Both the position numbers and the translations under genes were made by a program. The notes under the pieces are model-generated. The model saw only the letters and a list, made by a program, of their open reading frames with translations. It had not been told where the DNA came from and made no database searches. A stretch of DNA of 64,000 nt from NCBI RefSeq assembly GCF_023101685.1, contig NZ_CP082164.1, positions 1,426,001 to 1,490,000 on the forward strand. The letters are read 5' to 3'. How positions within the stretch are numbered: the first letter of the stretch is position 1; each line of letters opens with the position of its first letter. This document shows positions 9,915-18,403 of this stretch, one piece after another. Origin of the DNA: Bradyrhizobium sp. 186. Its GTDB lineage: Bacteria > Pseudomonadota > Alphaproteobacteria > Rhizobiales > Xanthobacteraceae.

Positions 9915-10022
9915 TAGGTGCCAAGCAGAATAGCCGGACGCAGCGTTGCAAGCGCCGTCGCTGGCATGGAAATTGCTGCGCTTTTGTCCCCAGTCTTGAC
10001 GATCAGCACGGAGAATTTTGGA

Positions 10023-12107
10023 ATGCTTGAGGGAGCCGAGGTGCGGCTTGCCGTCGATATCGGTGGCACGTTCACGGATATCGTGCTGGACATGGGGCAG
10101 AATCGCAAGACGCGCAAGCTGCTGACGACGCCCGCGCGCCCCGAAGAAGCGGTGCTGGACGGGATGCGTCTCATTCTGGCCGATGCGCGCGCACACATCA
10201 GCGACATCGATGTCTTCATTCACGGCACCACGCTCGCGACCAACGCCATCATCGAGCGGCGCGGCGCGAAGACGGCGCTGGTCGCGACCGAAGGCTTTCG
10301 AGACGTGCTCGATATCGGCACCGAGAGCCGTTACGACCAATACGACCTCGCGATCGACAAGCCGAGGCCGCTGGCGCCGCGGAACTTGCGCTTCACCGTT
10401 CCCGAGCGCATCGACGCGCATGGTGCCGTCCGCCTCCCGCTCGACGAAGCCGCGGTGCGCGCGCTCGCGCCGAAGTTGCGCGCGCTGAACGTCGAAAGCG
10501 TCGCGATCGCCTTCCTGCATTCCTACGCCAATCCTGAGCATGAGCGGCGCGCGGCTGCAATCCTCGAGGAGGAGATGCCCGGTGTCTCCGTGACGGCGTC
10601 CTCTTCCGTGTGCCCGGAAATTCGCGAATATGAGCGCACCTCGACCGCGGTCGCCAATGCCTATGTGCAGCCCTTGATCGCTGGCTATCTCGCGCGCATG
10701 GCGGACGCATTGCAGGTCGAGCAGTTTCGCGGCGCGATCTATCTCGTGACCTCGGGCGGCGGCGTCACCTCGATCGAGACGGCGCGGCGATTTCCGGTGC
10801 GCCTGGTCGAATCCGGGCCTGCCGGCGGTGCCATTTTCGCTGCGCAGATCGCCGCGCGTCTCGGCGAGAGCAAGGTGCTGTCCTTCGACATGGGTGGCAC
10901 CACCGCAAAAATCTGCCTGATCGAGAAGTACCAGCCCGAGACCTCGCGCGTGTTCGAGGTCGATCGTGCCGCGCGTTTCCTGAAAGGCTCCGGCCTGCCG
11001 GTGCGCATTCCCGTGATCGAGATGGTCGAGATCGGCGCCGGCGGCGGCTCCATCGCGCATGTCGACGCCATGAAGCGCGTCACCGTCGGCCCCGAAAGCG
11101 CCTCGTCGGAGCCGGGCCCCGCCTGCTACGGCCGCGGCGGCCTGCGCCCAGCCGTGACGGATGCGGACGTCGCGCTTGGCATGATCGATCCCGACGACTT
11201 CGCAGGCGGTACGATCAAGCTCAGCCCGGAGCTTTCGAAACAGGCGCTGCTGCGTGCCGTCGGCGAGCCGCTGGGTCTATCGGCGGAAACCGCGGCTTAC
11301 GCCGTGCACGAGGTCGTCTGCGAGAACATGGCGAGCGCGGCGCGCGTGCATGCGGTCGAGCGTGGCGCGGTGGTCGGCCAACATACGCTGATCGCCTTTG
11401 GTGGCGCCGCGCCGCTGCATGCGGCGCGTGTTGCCGAGAAGATCGGCGTCTCTCGCGTGATTGTGCCGTCGAATGCCGGTGTCGGCTCCGCGGTCGGATT
11501 CCTTGCCGCTCCCATCGCCTATGAGCTGGTGCGCAGCCGTCACGTCCGGCTCGATGATTTCGACACCGAGGCGGTCTCCGACCTCTTGCAGGAGATGGCG
11601 ACCGAAGCCCGCGCGCTGGTCGAGCCCGGTGCCGCCGGCGCGCCGGTGCGCGAACGGCGCGCCGCTTTCATGCGCTATGTCGGCCAGGGCCATGAGATCT
11701 CGATCGCGCTGCCGAACCGGCCGTTGGCGACGACCGATCTCGCCGGCCTGCGCCAACAGTTCGAGGCGGATTATGCGGCGATGTTCGAGCGGCCGATCCC
11801 GGGTGCTGCGATCGAGGTCTTGAGCTGGTCGGTGCTCGCCACCACTGAGGCGCGCAATCCGCCGGTCGTCGCTGGCGTTACGCGCAAGCCCGCCGGCAAG
11901 GCGTCCGGTAGCCGCAAATTCTTCGACGGCCGGGCAGGGGAGGTGATCGAGATCCCGCTCTATCGCCGCGAGGACATGGCGCCGGGCGCGACGATTGCGG
12001 GCCCCGCCGTGATCGCCGAGGACGAGACATCAACTTTTGTCTCGACCAGTTTTGACGCCCATATCGACGGTGCCGGCAGCATCGTCATGGAACGGAAGGC
12101 GGCCTAA
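10023..12107 (+). CDS. hyuA: hydantoinase/oxoprolinase subunit A (HyuA)
   Basis: A 694-residue ATP-dependent cyclic-amide hydrolase subunit. The N-terminal ASKHA nucleotide-binding motif DIGGTFTD is at residues 12-19, and a second phosphate loop, FDMGGTTAK, lies near residue 288. These are the HyuA/oxoprolinase A hallmarks. The family opens hydantoins, 5-oxoproline, caprolactam or related rings with HyuB. The ATG at 10023 is chosen over an upstream in-frame start at 9918 because the protein family begins just before the first motif. hyuB follows after two bases, so the two are co-translated. The exact substrate cannot be told from sequence. Confidence 0.9.
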   Translation: MLEGAEVRLAVDIGGTFTDIVLDMGQNRKTRKLLTTPARPEEAVLDGMRLILADARAHISDIDVFIHGTTLATNAIIERRGAKTALVATEGFRDVLDIGTESRYDQYDLAIDKPRPLAPRNLRFTVPERIDAHGAVRLPLDEAAVRALAPKLRALNVESVAIAFLHSYANPEHERRAAAILEEEMPGVSVTASSSVCPEIREYERTSTAVANAYVQPLIAGYLARMADALQVEQFRGAIYLVTSGGGVTSIETARRFPVRLVESGPAGGAIFAAQIAARLGESKVLSFDMGGTTAKICLIEKYQPETSRVFEVDRAARFLKGSGLPVRIPVIEMVEIGAGGGSIAHVDAMKRVTVGPESASSEPGPACYGRGGLRPAVTDADVALGMIDPDDFAGGTIKLSPELSKQALLRAVGEPLGLSAETAAYAVHEVVCENMASAARVHAVERGAVVGQHTLIAFGGAAPLHAARVAEKIGVSRVIVPSNAGVGSAVGFLAAPIAYELVRSRHVRLDDFDTEAVSDLLQEMATEARALVEPGAAGAPVRERRAAFMRYVGQGHEISIALPNRPLATTDLAGLRQQFEADYAAMFERPIPGAAIEVLSWSVLATTEARNPPVVAGVTRKPAGKASGSRKFFDGRAGEVIEIPLYRREDMAPGATIAGPAVIAEDETSTFVSTSFDAHIDGAGSIVMERKAA

Positions 12108-12109
12108 CC

Positions 12110-13768
12110 ATGAGCAAGCCAAGCGGCGCGAGCCTGATCGACCTCCAGATCATGTGGCACCGGCTGATCGCCGTGGTCGAGGAGCAGGCGCAGGTGCTTT
12201 TGCGCACGGCCTTCAGCCCGATCGTGCGTGAATGCGGCGACCTCTCGGCCGGCGTGTTCGACCTCAAGGGGCGGATGCTGGCGCAGGCGGTGACGGGCAC
12301 GCCCGGCCACGTCAACTCGATGGCCGAATCGGTCAAGCACTTCATCGCGCAGTTTCCGATCGAGACGATGAAGGAGGGCGACGCCTACATCACCAACGAT
12401 CCCTGGATGGGCACCGGTCATCTCAACGATTTCGTCGTCACCACGCCCTGCTTCAAGGACGGCAAGCCGGTCGCGCTGTTCTCCTGCACCAGTCATCTCA
12501 TGGACATCGGCGGCATCGGCTTCGGGCCCGACGCCACCGACGTGTTCATGGAGGGGCTCTACATCCCCATGCTGAAGCTGATCGACCAGGGCGTCGTCAA
12601 CGAGACGCTGATGGCGATGATCCGCACCAACACGCGCCTGCCGATCGACACCGAGGGCGACACCTATTCGCTCGCCGGCTGCAACGATGTCGGCTGCGAG
12701 CGCCTGGTCGAGATGATGACCGAGTTCGGCATCGACACGCTCGATGAGCTCGGCGACTACATCTGCGACCGCTCGCGCGAGGCCGTGCTGGCCGAGATCG
12801 CCAAGCTGCCGAAGGGAAGCTGGCGCAACAGCATGGTCGTCGACGGCTATGATGCGCCGGTCACGCTGGCCGCGACGCTGACCATTTCCGATGCGGGTAT
12901 TCACGTCGACTTCGACGGCACTTCGGCCGCCTCGAAGTTCGGCATCAACGTGCCCTTGTCCTACACCACGGCCTACACCGTGTTCGGCCTCGGCTGCGTC
13001 GTCGCCTCGCAGATCCCGAACAATGCCGGCTCGCTCTCGCCGCTGACGGTGTCGGCTCCCCCTGGCGCGATCCTCAATGCGCCGAAGCCCGCGCCGGTGG
13101 CTTCGCGCCACATCGTCGGCCAGATGCTGCCCGACGTCGTATTCGGCTGCCTGCGCCAGATCATTCCCGAGGACGTGCCGGCGGAAGGCACCTCCTGCCT
13201 GTGGAATCTCAACGTGCGCGGACAGACCCGCAGCGGCGCCGGCGGCAATTACGGATTCTCGATGGCGGTGACCAGCAATGGCGGCACCGGCGCGCGCTTT
13301 GCGAAGGACGGGTTGTCGGCCACCGCCTATCCCAGCGGCGTCCGCGGCACGCCGGTGGAGATCGCGGAGACGCAGACGCCTTTGATCTTCTGGCGCAAGG
13401 AGCTGCGGCCGGATTCCGGCGGGGCAGGGCGCACCCGCGGCGGACTTGGCCAGATCATCGAGGTCGGCAGCGGCGTCGATGCGCCGTTCGATATTCTCGC
13501 GGCATTCGACCGCATCGATCATCCGCCGCGCGGGCGCGACGGCGGCCGTGACGGCGAGGCCGGCTATGTCGGCCTGAAGTCCGGAAAGAAGCTGCGCGGC
13601 AAGGGCTTTCAGCAGGTGCCGCCGGACGACCGGCTGGTGGTGCTGACGCCCGGCGGCGCCGGCATCGGCGATCCCCGGCAGCGCGCGCAGACGGCCGTCA
13701 ATGACGACGTCGAAAGCGGCCTGGTGTCCTCAGAGAATGCAGTTGCGGTTTACGGGTACGCGCGGTGA
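12110..13768 (+). CDS. hyuB: hydantoinase/oxoprolinase subunit B (HyuB)
   Basis: A 552-residue HyuB-family partner of the preceding subunit. Recognisable blocks are the N-terminal RTAFSPIVRECGDLSAGVFD segment, EGDAYITNDPW, the middle DFDGTS strand, and the C-terminal GGAGRTRGGLGQ loop ending in a VLTPGGAGIGDPRQR stretch. It begins two bases after hyuA and its stop overlaps the open frame running into the TRAP binding-protein gene, so hydrolase and transporter look like one operon. Confidence 0.91.
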   Translation: MSKPSGASLIDLQIMWHRLIAVVEEQAQVLLRTAFSPIVRECGDLSAGVFDLKGRMLAQAVTGTPGHVNSMAESVKHFIAQFPIETMKEGDAYITNDPWMGTGHLNDFVVTTPCFKDGKPVALFSCTSHLMDIGGIGFGPDATDVFMEGLYIPMLKLIDQGVVNETLMAMIRTNTRLPIDTEGDTYSLAGCNDVGCERLVEMMTEFGIDTLDELGDYICDRSREAVLAEIAKLPKGSWRNSMVVDGYDAPVTLAATLTISDAGIHVDFDGTSAASKFGINVPLSYTTAYTVFGLGCVVASQIPNNAGSLSPLTVSAPPGAILNAPKPAPVASRHIVGQMLPDVVFGCLRQIIPEDVPAEGTSCLWNLNVRGQTRSGAGGNYGFSMAVTSNGGTGARFAKDGLSATAYPSGVRGTPVEIAETQTPLIFWRKELRPDSGGAGRTRGGLGQIIEVGSGVDAPFDILAAFDRIDHPPRGRDGGRDGEAGYVGLKSGKKLRGKGFQQVPPDDRLVVLTPGGAGIGDPRQRAQTAVNDDVESGLVSSENAVAVYGYAR

Positions 13769-13812
13769 CGAGCCGGCAACCGCGTGCCGATGTCAGTGAA
13801 ACGGAGAGGCGA

Positions 13813-14811
13813 ATGATCACGCGACGGACCTTCACCGCGGGCGCAGCCACGCTGCTCGCCGCCACCCAGATCTCCACCCGCGCGCGGGCGGCAACCGTAA
13901 GCTGGGACATGTCGACGGTCTGGCCCGACGGCAATTTCCACACCCAGAACGCGTTTGCTTTCGCGGAAGAGGTCAAGAAGCAGACCGAGGGCGCGGTCAG
14001 CATCACCGTGAAGGCCGGCGGCCAGCTCGGCTTCAAGGGACCCGAGCACCTGCGCGCCGTGCGCGACGGCCTGGTGCCGCTCGCCGACGTCCTCAACATC
14101 CAGCAGGTTGGCGACGAGCCTTTCATGGGCGTCGAGAGCATCCCGTTCCTGTGCAGCTCGATGGACGAATTGAAGGTGCTGCACAAACATGTGCGGCCCG
14201 AATACGAGAAGGTTGCCGCGCGCAACAACCAGAAGATCCTCTACATCGTGCCGTGGCCGACGCAGTATCTGCACCTCAAGGTCAAGATCGCCGACGTCGA
14301 CGGGTTGAAGAACATCAAGATCCGCGTGCCCGACAAGGGTGCCGTCGACATGCTGTCCGCCGTTGGCATGGCGCCGATCATGATCCCCTGGGGTGAAACG
14401 ATTCCCGCGCTGGCCTCGGGAGCAGTGTCGGGCGTCTCCACCTCCGCGGTGTCGGGCGTCGACGGCAAGTTCTGGGAATTCCTGAAATACGTCTACCCGA
14501 CCAACCATGTCTGGTCGTCGCAGATGCTCACCGTCAATCTCGATTCCTGGAAGGCGCTGAGCAGCGACCAGCAGCAACAGGTCGCAGCCATTGCCGCGAA
14601 GATGGAGCCGGCTTTCTGGGCGAACTCGCTCAAGGCCGACGTCGACAGCCTCAACCGCCTTAAGGAGGGCGGCATGGAGGTAGTGCCGGTCACGGCTGCG
14701 ATGATGACGGACATCCGAGCCAAGACCGCGCCGCAGCTCGATGCCTTCCTCAAGCGGGTGCCGGCGGCGGACAAGCCGGTGCGGGCCTATCTCGCCGAAA
14801 TGAAGCGCTGA
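13813..14811 (+). CDS. TRAP transporter solute-binding protein (DctP family)
   Basis: A 332-residue periplasmic binding protein. The N-terminus MITRRTFTAGAATLL is a Tat-type signal (RRTF) with cleavage expected after ARA at about residue 26. The mature part has DctP features: MSTVWPDGNFHTQN, the substrate-contact region NIKIRVPDKG with its conserved Arg, and MAPIMIPWGE. An in-frame start at 13765 would bury the signal peptide; the ATG at 13813 follows GGAGAGG. It captures the substrate for the two permease genes that follow, presumably the compound hydrolysed by HyuAB. Confidence 0.9.
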   Translation: MITRRTFTAGAATLLAATQISTRARAATVSWDMSTVWPDGNFHTQNAFAFAEEVKKQTEGAVSITVKAGGQLGFKGPEHLRAVRDGLVPLADVLNIQQVGDEPFMGVESIPFLCSSMDELKVLHKHVRPEYEKVAARNNQKILYIVPWPTQYLHLKVKIADVDGLKNIKIRVPDKGAVDMLSAVGMAPIMIPWGETIPALASGAVSGVSTSAVSGVDGKFWEFLKYVYPTNHVWSSQMLTVNLDSWKALSSDQQQQVAAIAAKMEPAFWANSLKADVDSLNRLKEGGMEVVPVTAAMMTDIRAKTAPQLDAFLKRVPAADKPVRAYLAEMKR

Positions 14812-14821
14812 GGATTTCGCG

Positions 14822-15415
14822 GTGACGACTGTCCTGCCCGCAGCTCCCCAAAGCCTCAATGCGGCGGCGCCGGCGCCGCTGCGGCTTCTGCTCGACGGCA
14901 TCGATCGTCTCGGCCGGCTCGACGGCTGGATCGGCGGCGGCTGTCTGTTGACGCTGACGCTGTTGATGCTGTGCGAGGTCGCGACCCGCTTCCTCTCCAA
15001 CTTCCTTCCGTTCTTTCCGCCGACGATCTCGATCGCCTGGGAATATTCCTCCTACCTGATGGCGGCGTCTTTCACCTTCGGCGCGGCGATGACGCTGCGC
15101 GTCGGCGGCCACATCCGCGTCGTGCTGCTGCTGAAGAACGTGCCGCCGCTGGTGCAGCGTACGATGGAAATCCTCTCGGCGGCCGCAGGCTTCACCTTCA
15201 TGGCCTTCCTGACATCGGCCATGGCAAAATTCGCCTGGGGCGCGTTCGCCCGCGGCCAGGTGTCGACCTCGAGCGACACCCCGCTGTGGTTTCCGCAGGC
15301 CGTCGTCACTTTCGGAATGCTGCTGCTCACGCTTCAGTTCCTCGCGCGCGCGATCCAGGCGGTGCTCGGCCTGCCGCTGGAGGATCATCGCATGAAGGCC
15401 TCTCCCGTCGAATGA
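14822..15415 (+). CDS. TRAP transporter small permease subunit (DctQ family)
   Basis: A 197-residue inner-membrane protein with four predicted helices. The YLMAASFTFGAAMTLRVGGHIRV segment is characteristic of DctQ. It starts with GTG 10 bp after the binding-protein stop, behind a GAGG element. It forms the membrane complex with the large subunit encoded next. Confidence 0.88.
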   Translation: MTTVLPAAPQSLNAAAPAPLRLLLDGIDRLGRLDGWIGGGCLLTLTLLMLCEVATRFLSNFLPFFPPTISIAWEYSSYLMAASFTFGAAMTLRVGGHIRVVLLLKNVPPLVQRTMEILSAAAGFTFMAFLTSAMAKFAWGAFARGQVSTSSDTPLWFPQAVVTFGMLLLTLQFLARAIQAVLGLPLEDHRMKASPVE

Positions 15416-15449
15416 TCGCGCTCGCGCCTGTGACCGGATACCGGATTCC

Positions 15450-16754
15450 ATGACCATCGAAGTCGTCGCCTTGTTCGTGATTCTCTTTGCGCTGCTGGCG
15501 GGAGGCTTGTGGATCGGCCTGACGCTTGCGCTCACCGCGACGCTGCTGCTCGCGACGTTCCGCTCGATCCCGCTCGACAAGCTCTTGCCGCAATACGCCT
15601 GGAACATCCTGACCACGCAGGAGCTGCTGGCGCTGCCGTTGTTCATCCTCATGGGCGAGCTGCTGTTCCGCACGCGTCTGTCGCGCTCGCTGTTTCAGGG
15701 GCTCGCGCCATGGGCCGGACTGCTGCCGGGCCGCCTTCTGCATGTGAACGTGATCGGCTGCACCATCTTCGCGGCGATCTCGGGCTCCTCGGCCGCGACC
15801 ACGCAGGTGATCGGCCGCATGTCGCTCAACGAGCTCGTGCGCCGCGGCTATTCGCGTGACATCGCGATCGGCTCGCTCGCCGGCGCCGGCACGCTCGGCT
15901 TTCTGATTCCGCCGTCCAACATCATGATCATCTACGGCGTGCTCGGCGACGTCTCTATCTTGAAGCTTTTCACGGCCGGCGTCCTGCCGGGCCTGCTGCT
16001 GGCCGCCACCTTCATGGGCTGGGTCATGCTGCACACGACCCTCAACGGCACGCTGGTGCCGGAGAGCGAAGCAAAACTATCGCAGGTGCCGTGGCGCGAG
16101 CGCTTCGCCGCGCTGAAGGACCTCGCACCGGCGCTGTTCCTGATCGCCTGCGTGCTCGGCTCGATGTATGGCGGGCTCGCGACTCCCTCGGAAGCCGCTG
16201 CCGTCGGCGTGCTCGGCGCGGCGCTGGTCGCCTGGGCGCAAGGCTCGATGTCGCAGCAGGTGATACGCGACGTGCTGATCGGCTCCGTCGTCACCTGCTC
16301 GATGATCGCGCTGATCGTGCTCGGCGCCTCGATCCTCGGCAACGCGGCGGCCTTCCTCGGCATCCCGCAGGCGGTCGCCGCCTTCGTCAAGGGCCTGGGG
16401 TTGTCGCCCTTCATGCTGATCGTCGTGCTGATCATCTTCTATCTCATCCTCGGCTGCTTCCTCGACGGCTTCTCGATGATCGTGATGACCTTGCCGATCG
16501 TGCTGCCGATCGTGAAGGGGGCGGGCTTCGACGAAATCTGGTTCGGCATCTTCCTGGTGCTCGCGGTCGAGATGGCGCAGATCACGCCGCCGGTCGGGTT
16601 CAATCTGTTCGTCATCCAGGGCCTGACCGATGACGGCCTCGGCTACATCGCGCGCGTCACGATGCCATACTTGCTCATCATGGTCGGCTTCGTGCTGCTG
16701 CTGACGCTCTGGCCCGGCATCGTCACGATCCTGCCAAGGGTGCTGTACGGATAA
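15450..16754 (+). CDS. TRAP transporter large permease subunit (DctM family)
   Basis: A 434-residue integral membrane protein with about a dozen helices. DctM hallmarks include LPLFILMGELLF, ISGSSAATTQVIGRM, GTLGFLIPPSNIMIIYGV and the late EMAQITPPVGFNLFVIQG. It is the sodium- or proton-coupled translocation subunit of the tripartite system and the last gene of the hyuAB-TRAP operon. A GC-rich hairpin follows the stop. Confidence 0.91.
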   Translation: MTIEVVALFVILFALLAGGLWIGLTLALTATLLLATFRSIPLDKLLPQYAWNILTTQELLALPLFILMGELLFRTRLSRSLFQGLAPWAGLLPGRLLHVNVIGCTIFAAISGSSAATTQVIGRMSLNELVRRGYSRDIAIGSLAGAGTLGFLIPPSNIMIIYGVLGDVSILKLFTAGVLPGLLLAATFMGWVMLHTTLNGTLVPESEAKLSQVPWRERFAALKDLAPALFLIACVLGSMYGGLATPSEAAAVGVLGAALVAWAQGSMSQQVIRDVLIGSVVTCSMIALIVLGASILGNAAAFLGIPQAVAAFVKGLGLSPFMLIVVLIIFYLILGCFLDGFSMIVMTLPIVLPIVKGAGFDEIWFGIFLVLAVEMAQITPPVGFNLFVIQGLTDDGLGYIARVTMPYLLIMVGFVLLLTLWPGIVTILPRVLYG

Positions 16755-16759
16755 AGCTG

Positions 16760-16789
16760 CGCCGTCCCGGCCGTGGAGCCGGGACGGCG
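16760..16789. terminator. GC-rich hairpin between converging dctM and GST genes
   Basis: Perfect 12-bp stem (CGCCGTCCCGGC / GCCGGGACGGCG) with a 6-base loop, just after the large-permease stop and before the end of the opposing GST gene. There is no T tract, so its termination strength is uncertain; it may serve both directions. Confidence 0.45.
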
Positions 16790-16806
16790 TCTCAATCGAT
16801 CGGGCT

Positions 16807-17451
16807 TTACGCCGCCGCCTTCTTCCGGGCCTGCTCGGCCTTGTAAAGCTCGAACTCCTCCGCGATCGCCTTCGCGACCGAGGGCCGCGCGCGCAGGCGT
16901 TCGTAGTAGGCTTTCAGGTTCGGCCATTTCGCGAGCTCGATCGGCGGCGTCGCCATGGTCCAGTTGATGACCGTGACCAGGTAGGCATCGGCGACGCTGA
17001 AATGATCGAGCAGGAAGTCGCGGCCCTTCAGGTAGTTGTCGAGATAGTCCAGCCGCGACAGGTTCTTCTCCAGCACGTAGGCTTTTGCGTCCTGCGGCGC
17101 CTTGCGGTCGAGCACGGGCACGAACAGGCCCTTGTGCAGCTCGGTCCCGATGAAGCAGAGCCATTGATGCAGGCGTGTGCGATCGATGCCGGGTCGCGTG
17201 CCGATGCCGGACTGCGGGAAGAGGTCGGCGATGTATTGCAGGATCGCCGCGTTCTCGGTCAGCACCACGCCCTCGTCGGTGCGCAGCGTCGGCACCAGGC
17301 CGATCGGGTTCACGGCGCGGAAGTCGGAGCCGTCGTTCAGCACTGTCTTGGTCGGCGGATCGACTTCGAGATAGTTCGCCTCGGCGCCGGCCTCATACAG
17401 CGCGACGCGGGTCGCCATCGAACAGGCGAGCGGCGAGAAATAAAGATCCAT
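16807..17451 (-). CDS. glutathione S-transferase (beta class-like)
   Basis: A 214-residue GST with an N-terminal thioredoxin-like domain and an all-helical C-terminal domain. Cys10 in SPLACSMA is at the place of the catalytic Cys of bacterial beta-class GSTs. The cis-Pro of the glutathione site is in GLVPTL, followed by LTENAAILQYIAD. The C-terminal domain holds the N-capping motif FSVADAYL. It is divergent from a TetR regulator whose promoter region carries an inverted repeat, so it is a likely target of that regulator. Confidence 0.9.
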   Translation of the reverse strand: MDLYFSPLACSMATRVALYEAGAEANYLEVDPPTKTVLNDGSDFRAVNPIGLVPTLRTDEGVVLTENAAILQYIADLFPQSGIGTRPGIDRTRLHQWLCFIGTELHKGLFVPVLDRKAPQDAKAYVLEKNLSRLDYLDNYLKGRDFLLDHFSVADAYLVTVINWTMATPPIELAKWPNLKAYYERLRARPSVAKAIAEEFELYKAEQARKKAAA

Positions 17452-17511
17452 CTTTAGCCTCCTTGGGCAATTCCTTGAGTGTTTCTTCGGGAGTCGCGCA
17501 ACCTGGCCAGA

Positions 17512-17539
17512 TTGATTTTTGTACTGTCTTGCATATTAT
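17512..17539 (+). promoter_or_regulatory. putative promoter of the GST-linked tetR gene
   Basis: TTGATT at 17512-17517 and TATTAT at 17534-17539 with a 16-bp spacer resemble a housekeeping promoter. The -35 element overlaps the left arm of the inverted repeat described separately, which suits autorepression. Confidence 0.4.
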
Positions 17540-17580
17540 ATCGACGGTCAAGGATTATCTTGCGAAATGGTACAAAAATC
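17514..17580. promoter_or_regulatory. 11-bp inverted repeat bracketing the tetR promoter and start codon
   Basis: GATTTTTGTAC at 17514-17524 is repeated exactly in inverse as GTACAAAAATC at 17570-17580, with starts 56 bp apart. The left arm covers the -35 region of the tetR gene and the right arm overlaps its ATG at 17567. Weaker similarity continues for about ten more bases on the inner sides. This looks like two operator half-sites or two sites for the TetR protein, which would block its own gene and possibly the divergent GST gene. Confidence 0.5.
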
Positions 17581-18220
17581 GAAGGCTCCACCTGCCGTGC
17601 CCGGGCAGCCCAAACGCCGCGGACGTCCGCGCGCCTACGAGCCCGACGTTGCGCTCGGCAAGGCGCTCGATCTGTTCCGCACCCAGGGGTTTGCGGCGAC
17701 CTCGCTCGATGATCTCAGCGAAGCCACCGGCATGAACCGGCCGAGCCTCTATGGCGCCTTCGGTGACAAGCGCGAGCTCTATATCAAGAGCTACCAGCGC
17801 TACCGCGAGGACGCGCGGGCGTCGATGGTCGCGATCTTCCGTGAGGAGATGCCGCTGCGCCAGCGGCTGGAGCGCATCTTCGCCTCAGCGCTGAACATCT
17901 ATCTTTCCGGCGAAACCGGTCCACGCGGCTGCTTCACGGTGGTCACCGCGGCATCCGAAGCCGTCAGCGATCCCGACATCCGCGCCATGGTGCTGGACGG
18001 CTTGTCAGAGCTCGACAAGGCCTTTGCCAATTGCTTCCGGCGAGCGAAGGAAAAGGGCGAGTTACCCGAGACGGCCGATCCCGCCGTGCTGGCGCAACTC
18101 GCATCGGCAACGGTGCACTCAATCGCCATCCGCTCCCGAGCCCGCGTGTCGCGCAAGGAACTGGAAGCGATCGTGAAGGGCGCGATCGATGTGATGGTGG
18201 GAGCTGGCGCCAAAACTTGA
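17567..18220 (+). CDS. TetR/AcrR family transcriptional regulator (divergent from GST)
   Basis: A 217-residue repressor-type regulator. After a basic Pro-rich lead (KRRGRPRAYE) comes the HTH with ALDLFRTQGFAATSLDDLSEATGMNRPSLYGAFGDKREL, the classic TetR layout near residues 25-65. The C-terminal ligand domain resembles TetR_C_16/AefR-like folds. The ATG at 17567 is chosen over an upstream TTG-like extension from 17519, because the extension crosses the promoter and the family begins with the basic lead. Confidence 0.88.
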   Translation: MVQKSKAPPAVPGQPKRRGRPRAYEPDVALGKALDLFRTQGFAATSLDDLSEATGMNRPSLYGAFGDKRELYIKSYQRYREDARASMVAIFREEMPLRQRLERIFASALNIYLSGETGPRGCFTVVTAASEAVSDPDIRAMVLDGLSELDKAFANCFRRAKEKGELPETADPAVLAQLASATVHSIAIRSRARVSRKELEAIVKGAIDVMVGAGAKT

Positions 18221-18255
18221 GCCGTCGCCCCGGACAGGCGCGCTAAATCTCCGAA

Positions 18256-18376
18256 GTCGTCCTGGCGAAAGCCAGGACCCATTACCGCAAGATGCTGTTT
18301 GGCGAAGATTCAGGGTGACAGCTTCGCGCTGCAACTTCTCCCTGGGGTAATGGGTCCTGGCTTTCGCCAGGACGAC
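18256..18376. repeat. palindromic intergenic repeat, family A (30-bp perfect arms)
   Basis: The arms 18256-18285 and 18347-18376 are exact reverse complements of 30 bp with a 61-bp spacer. Their core is TCCTGGCGAAAGCCAGGA. It separates the converging tetR and chemoreceptor genes. The same type of element, with CCCGGCGAAGGCCGGG as core, lies at 20482-20612. Such elements are common between genes in Bradyrhizobium-like genomes. Confidence 0.8.
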
Positions 18377-18403
18377 ACCAAGTATCAGCGCTCGCCTTCG
18401 CTA

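Noticed and set aside
8934..11060. Very long minus-strand open frame (708 codons) opposite the sirtuin and hyuA
   Set aside because: It is a shadow of the high-GC codon bias. Composition is Arg/Asp/His/Gly-rich without motifs, and it crosses two well-supported genes.
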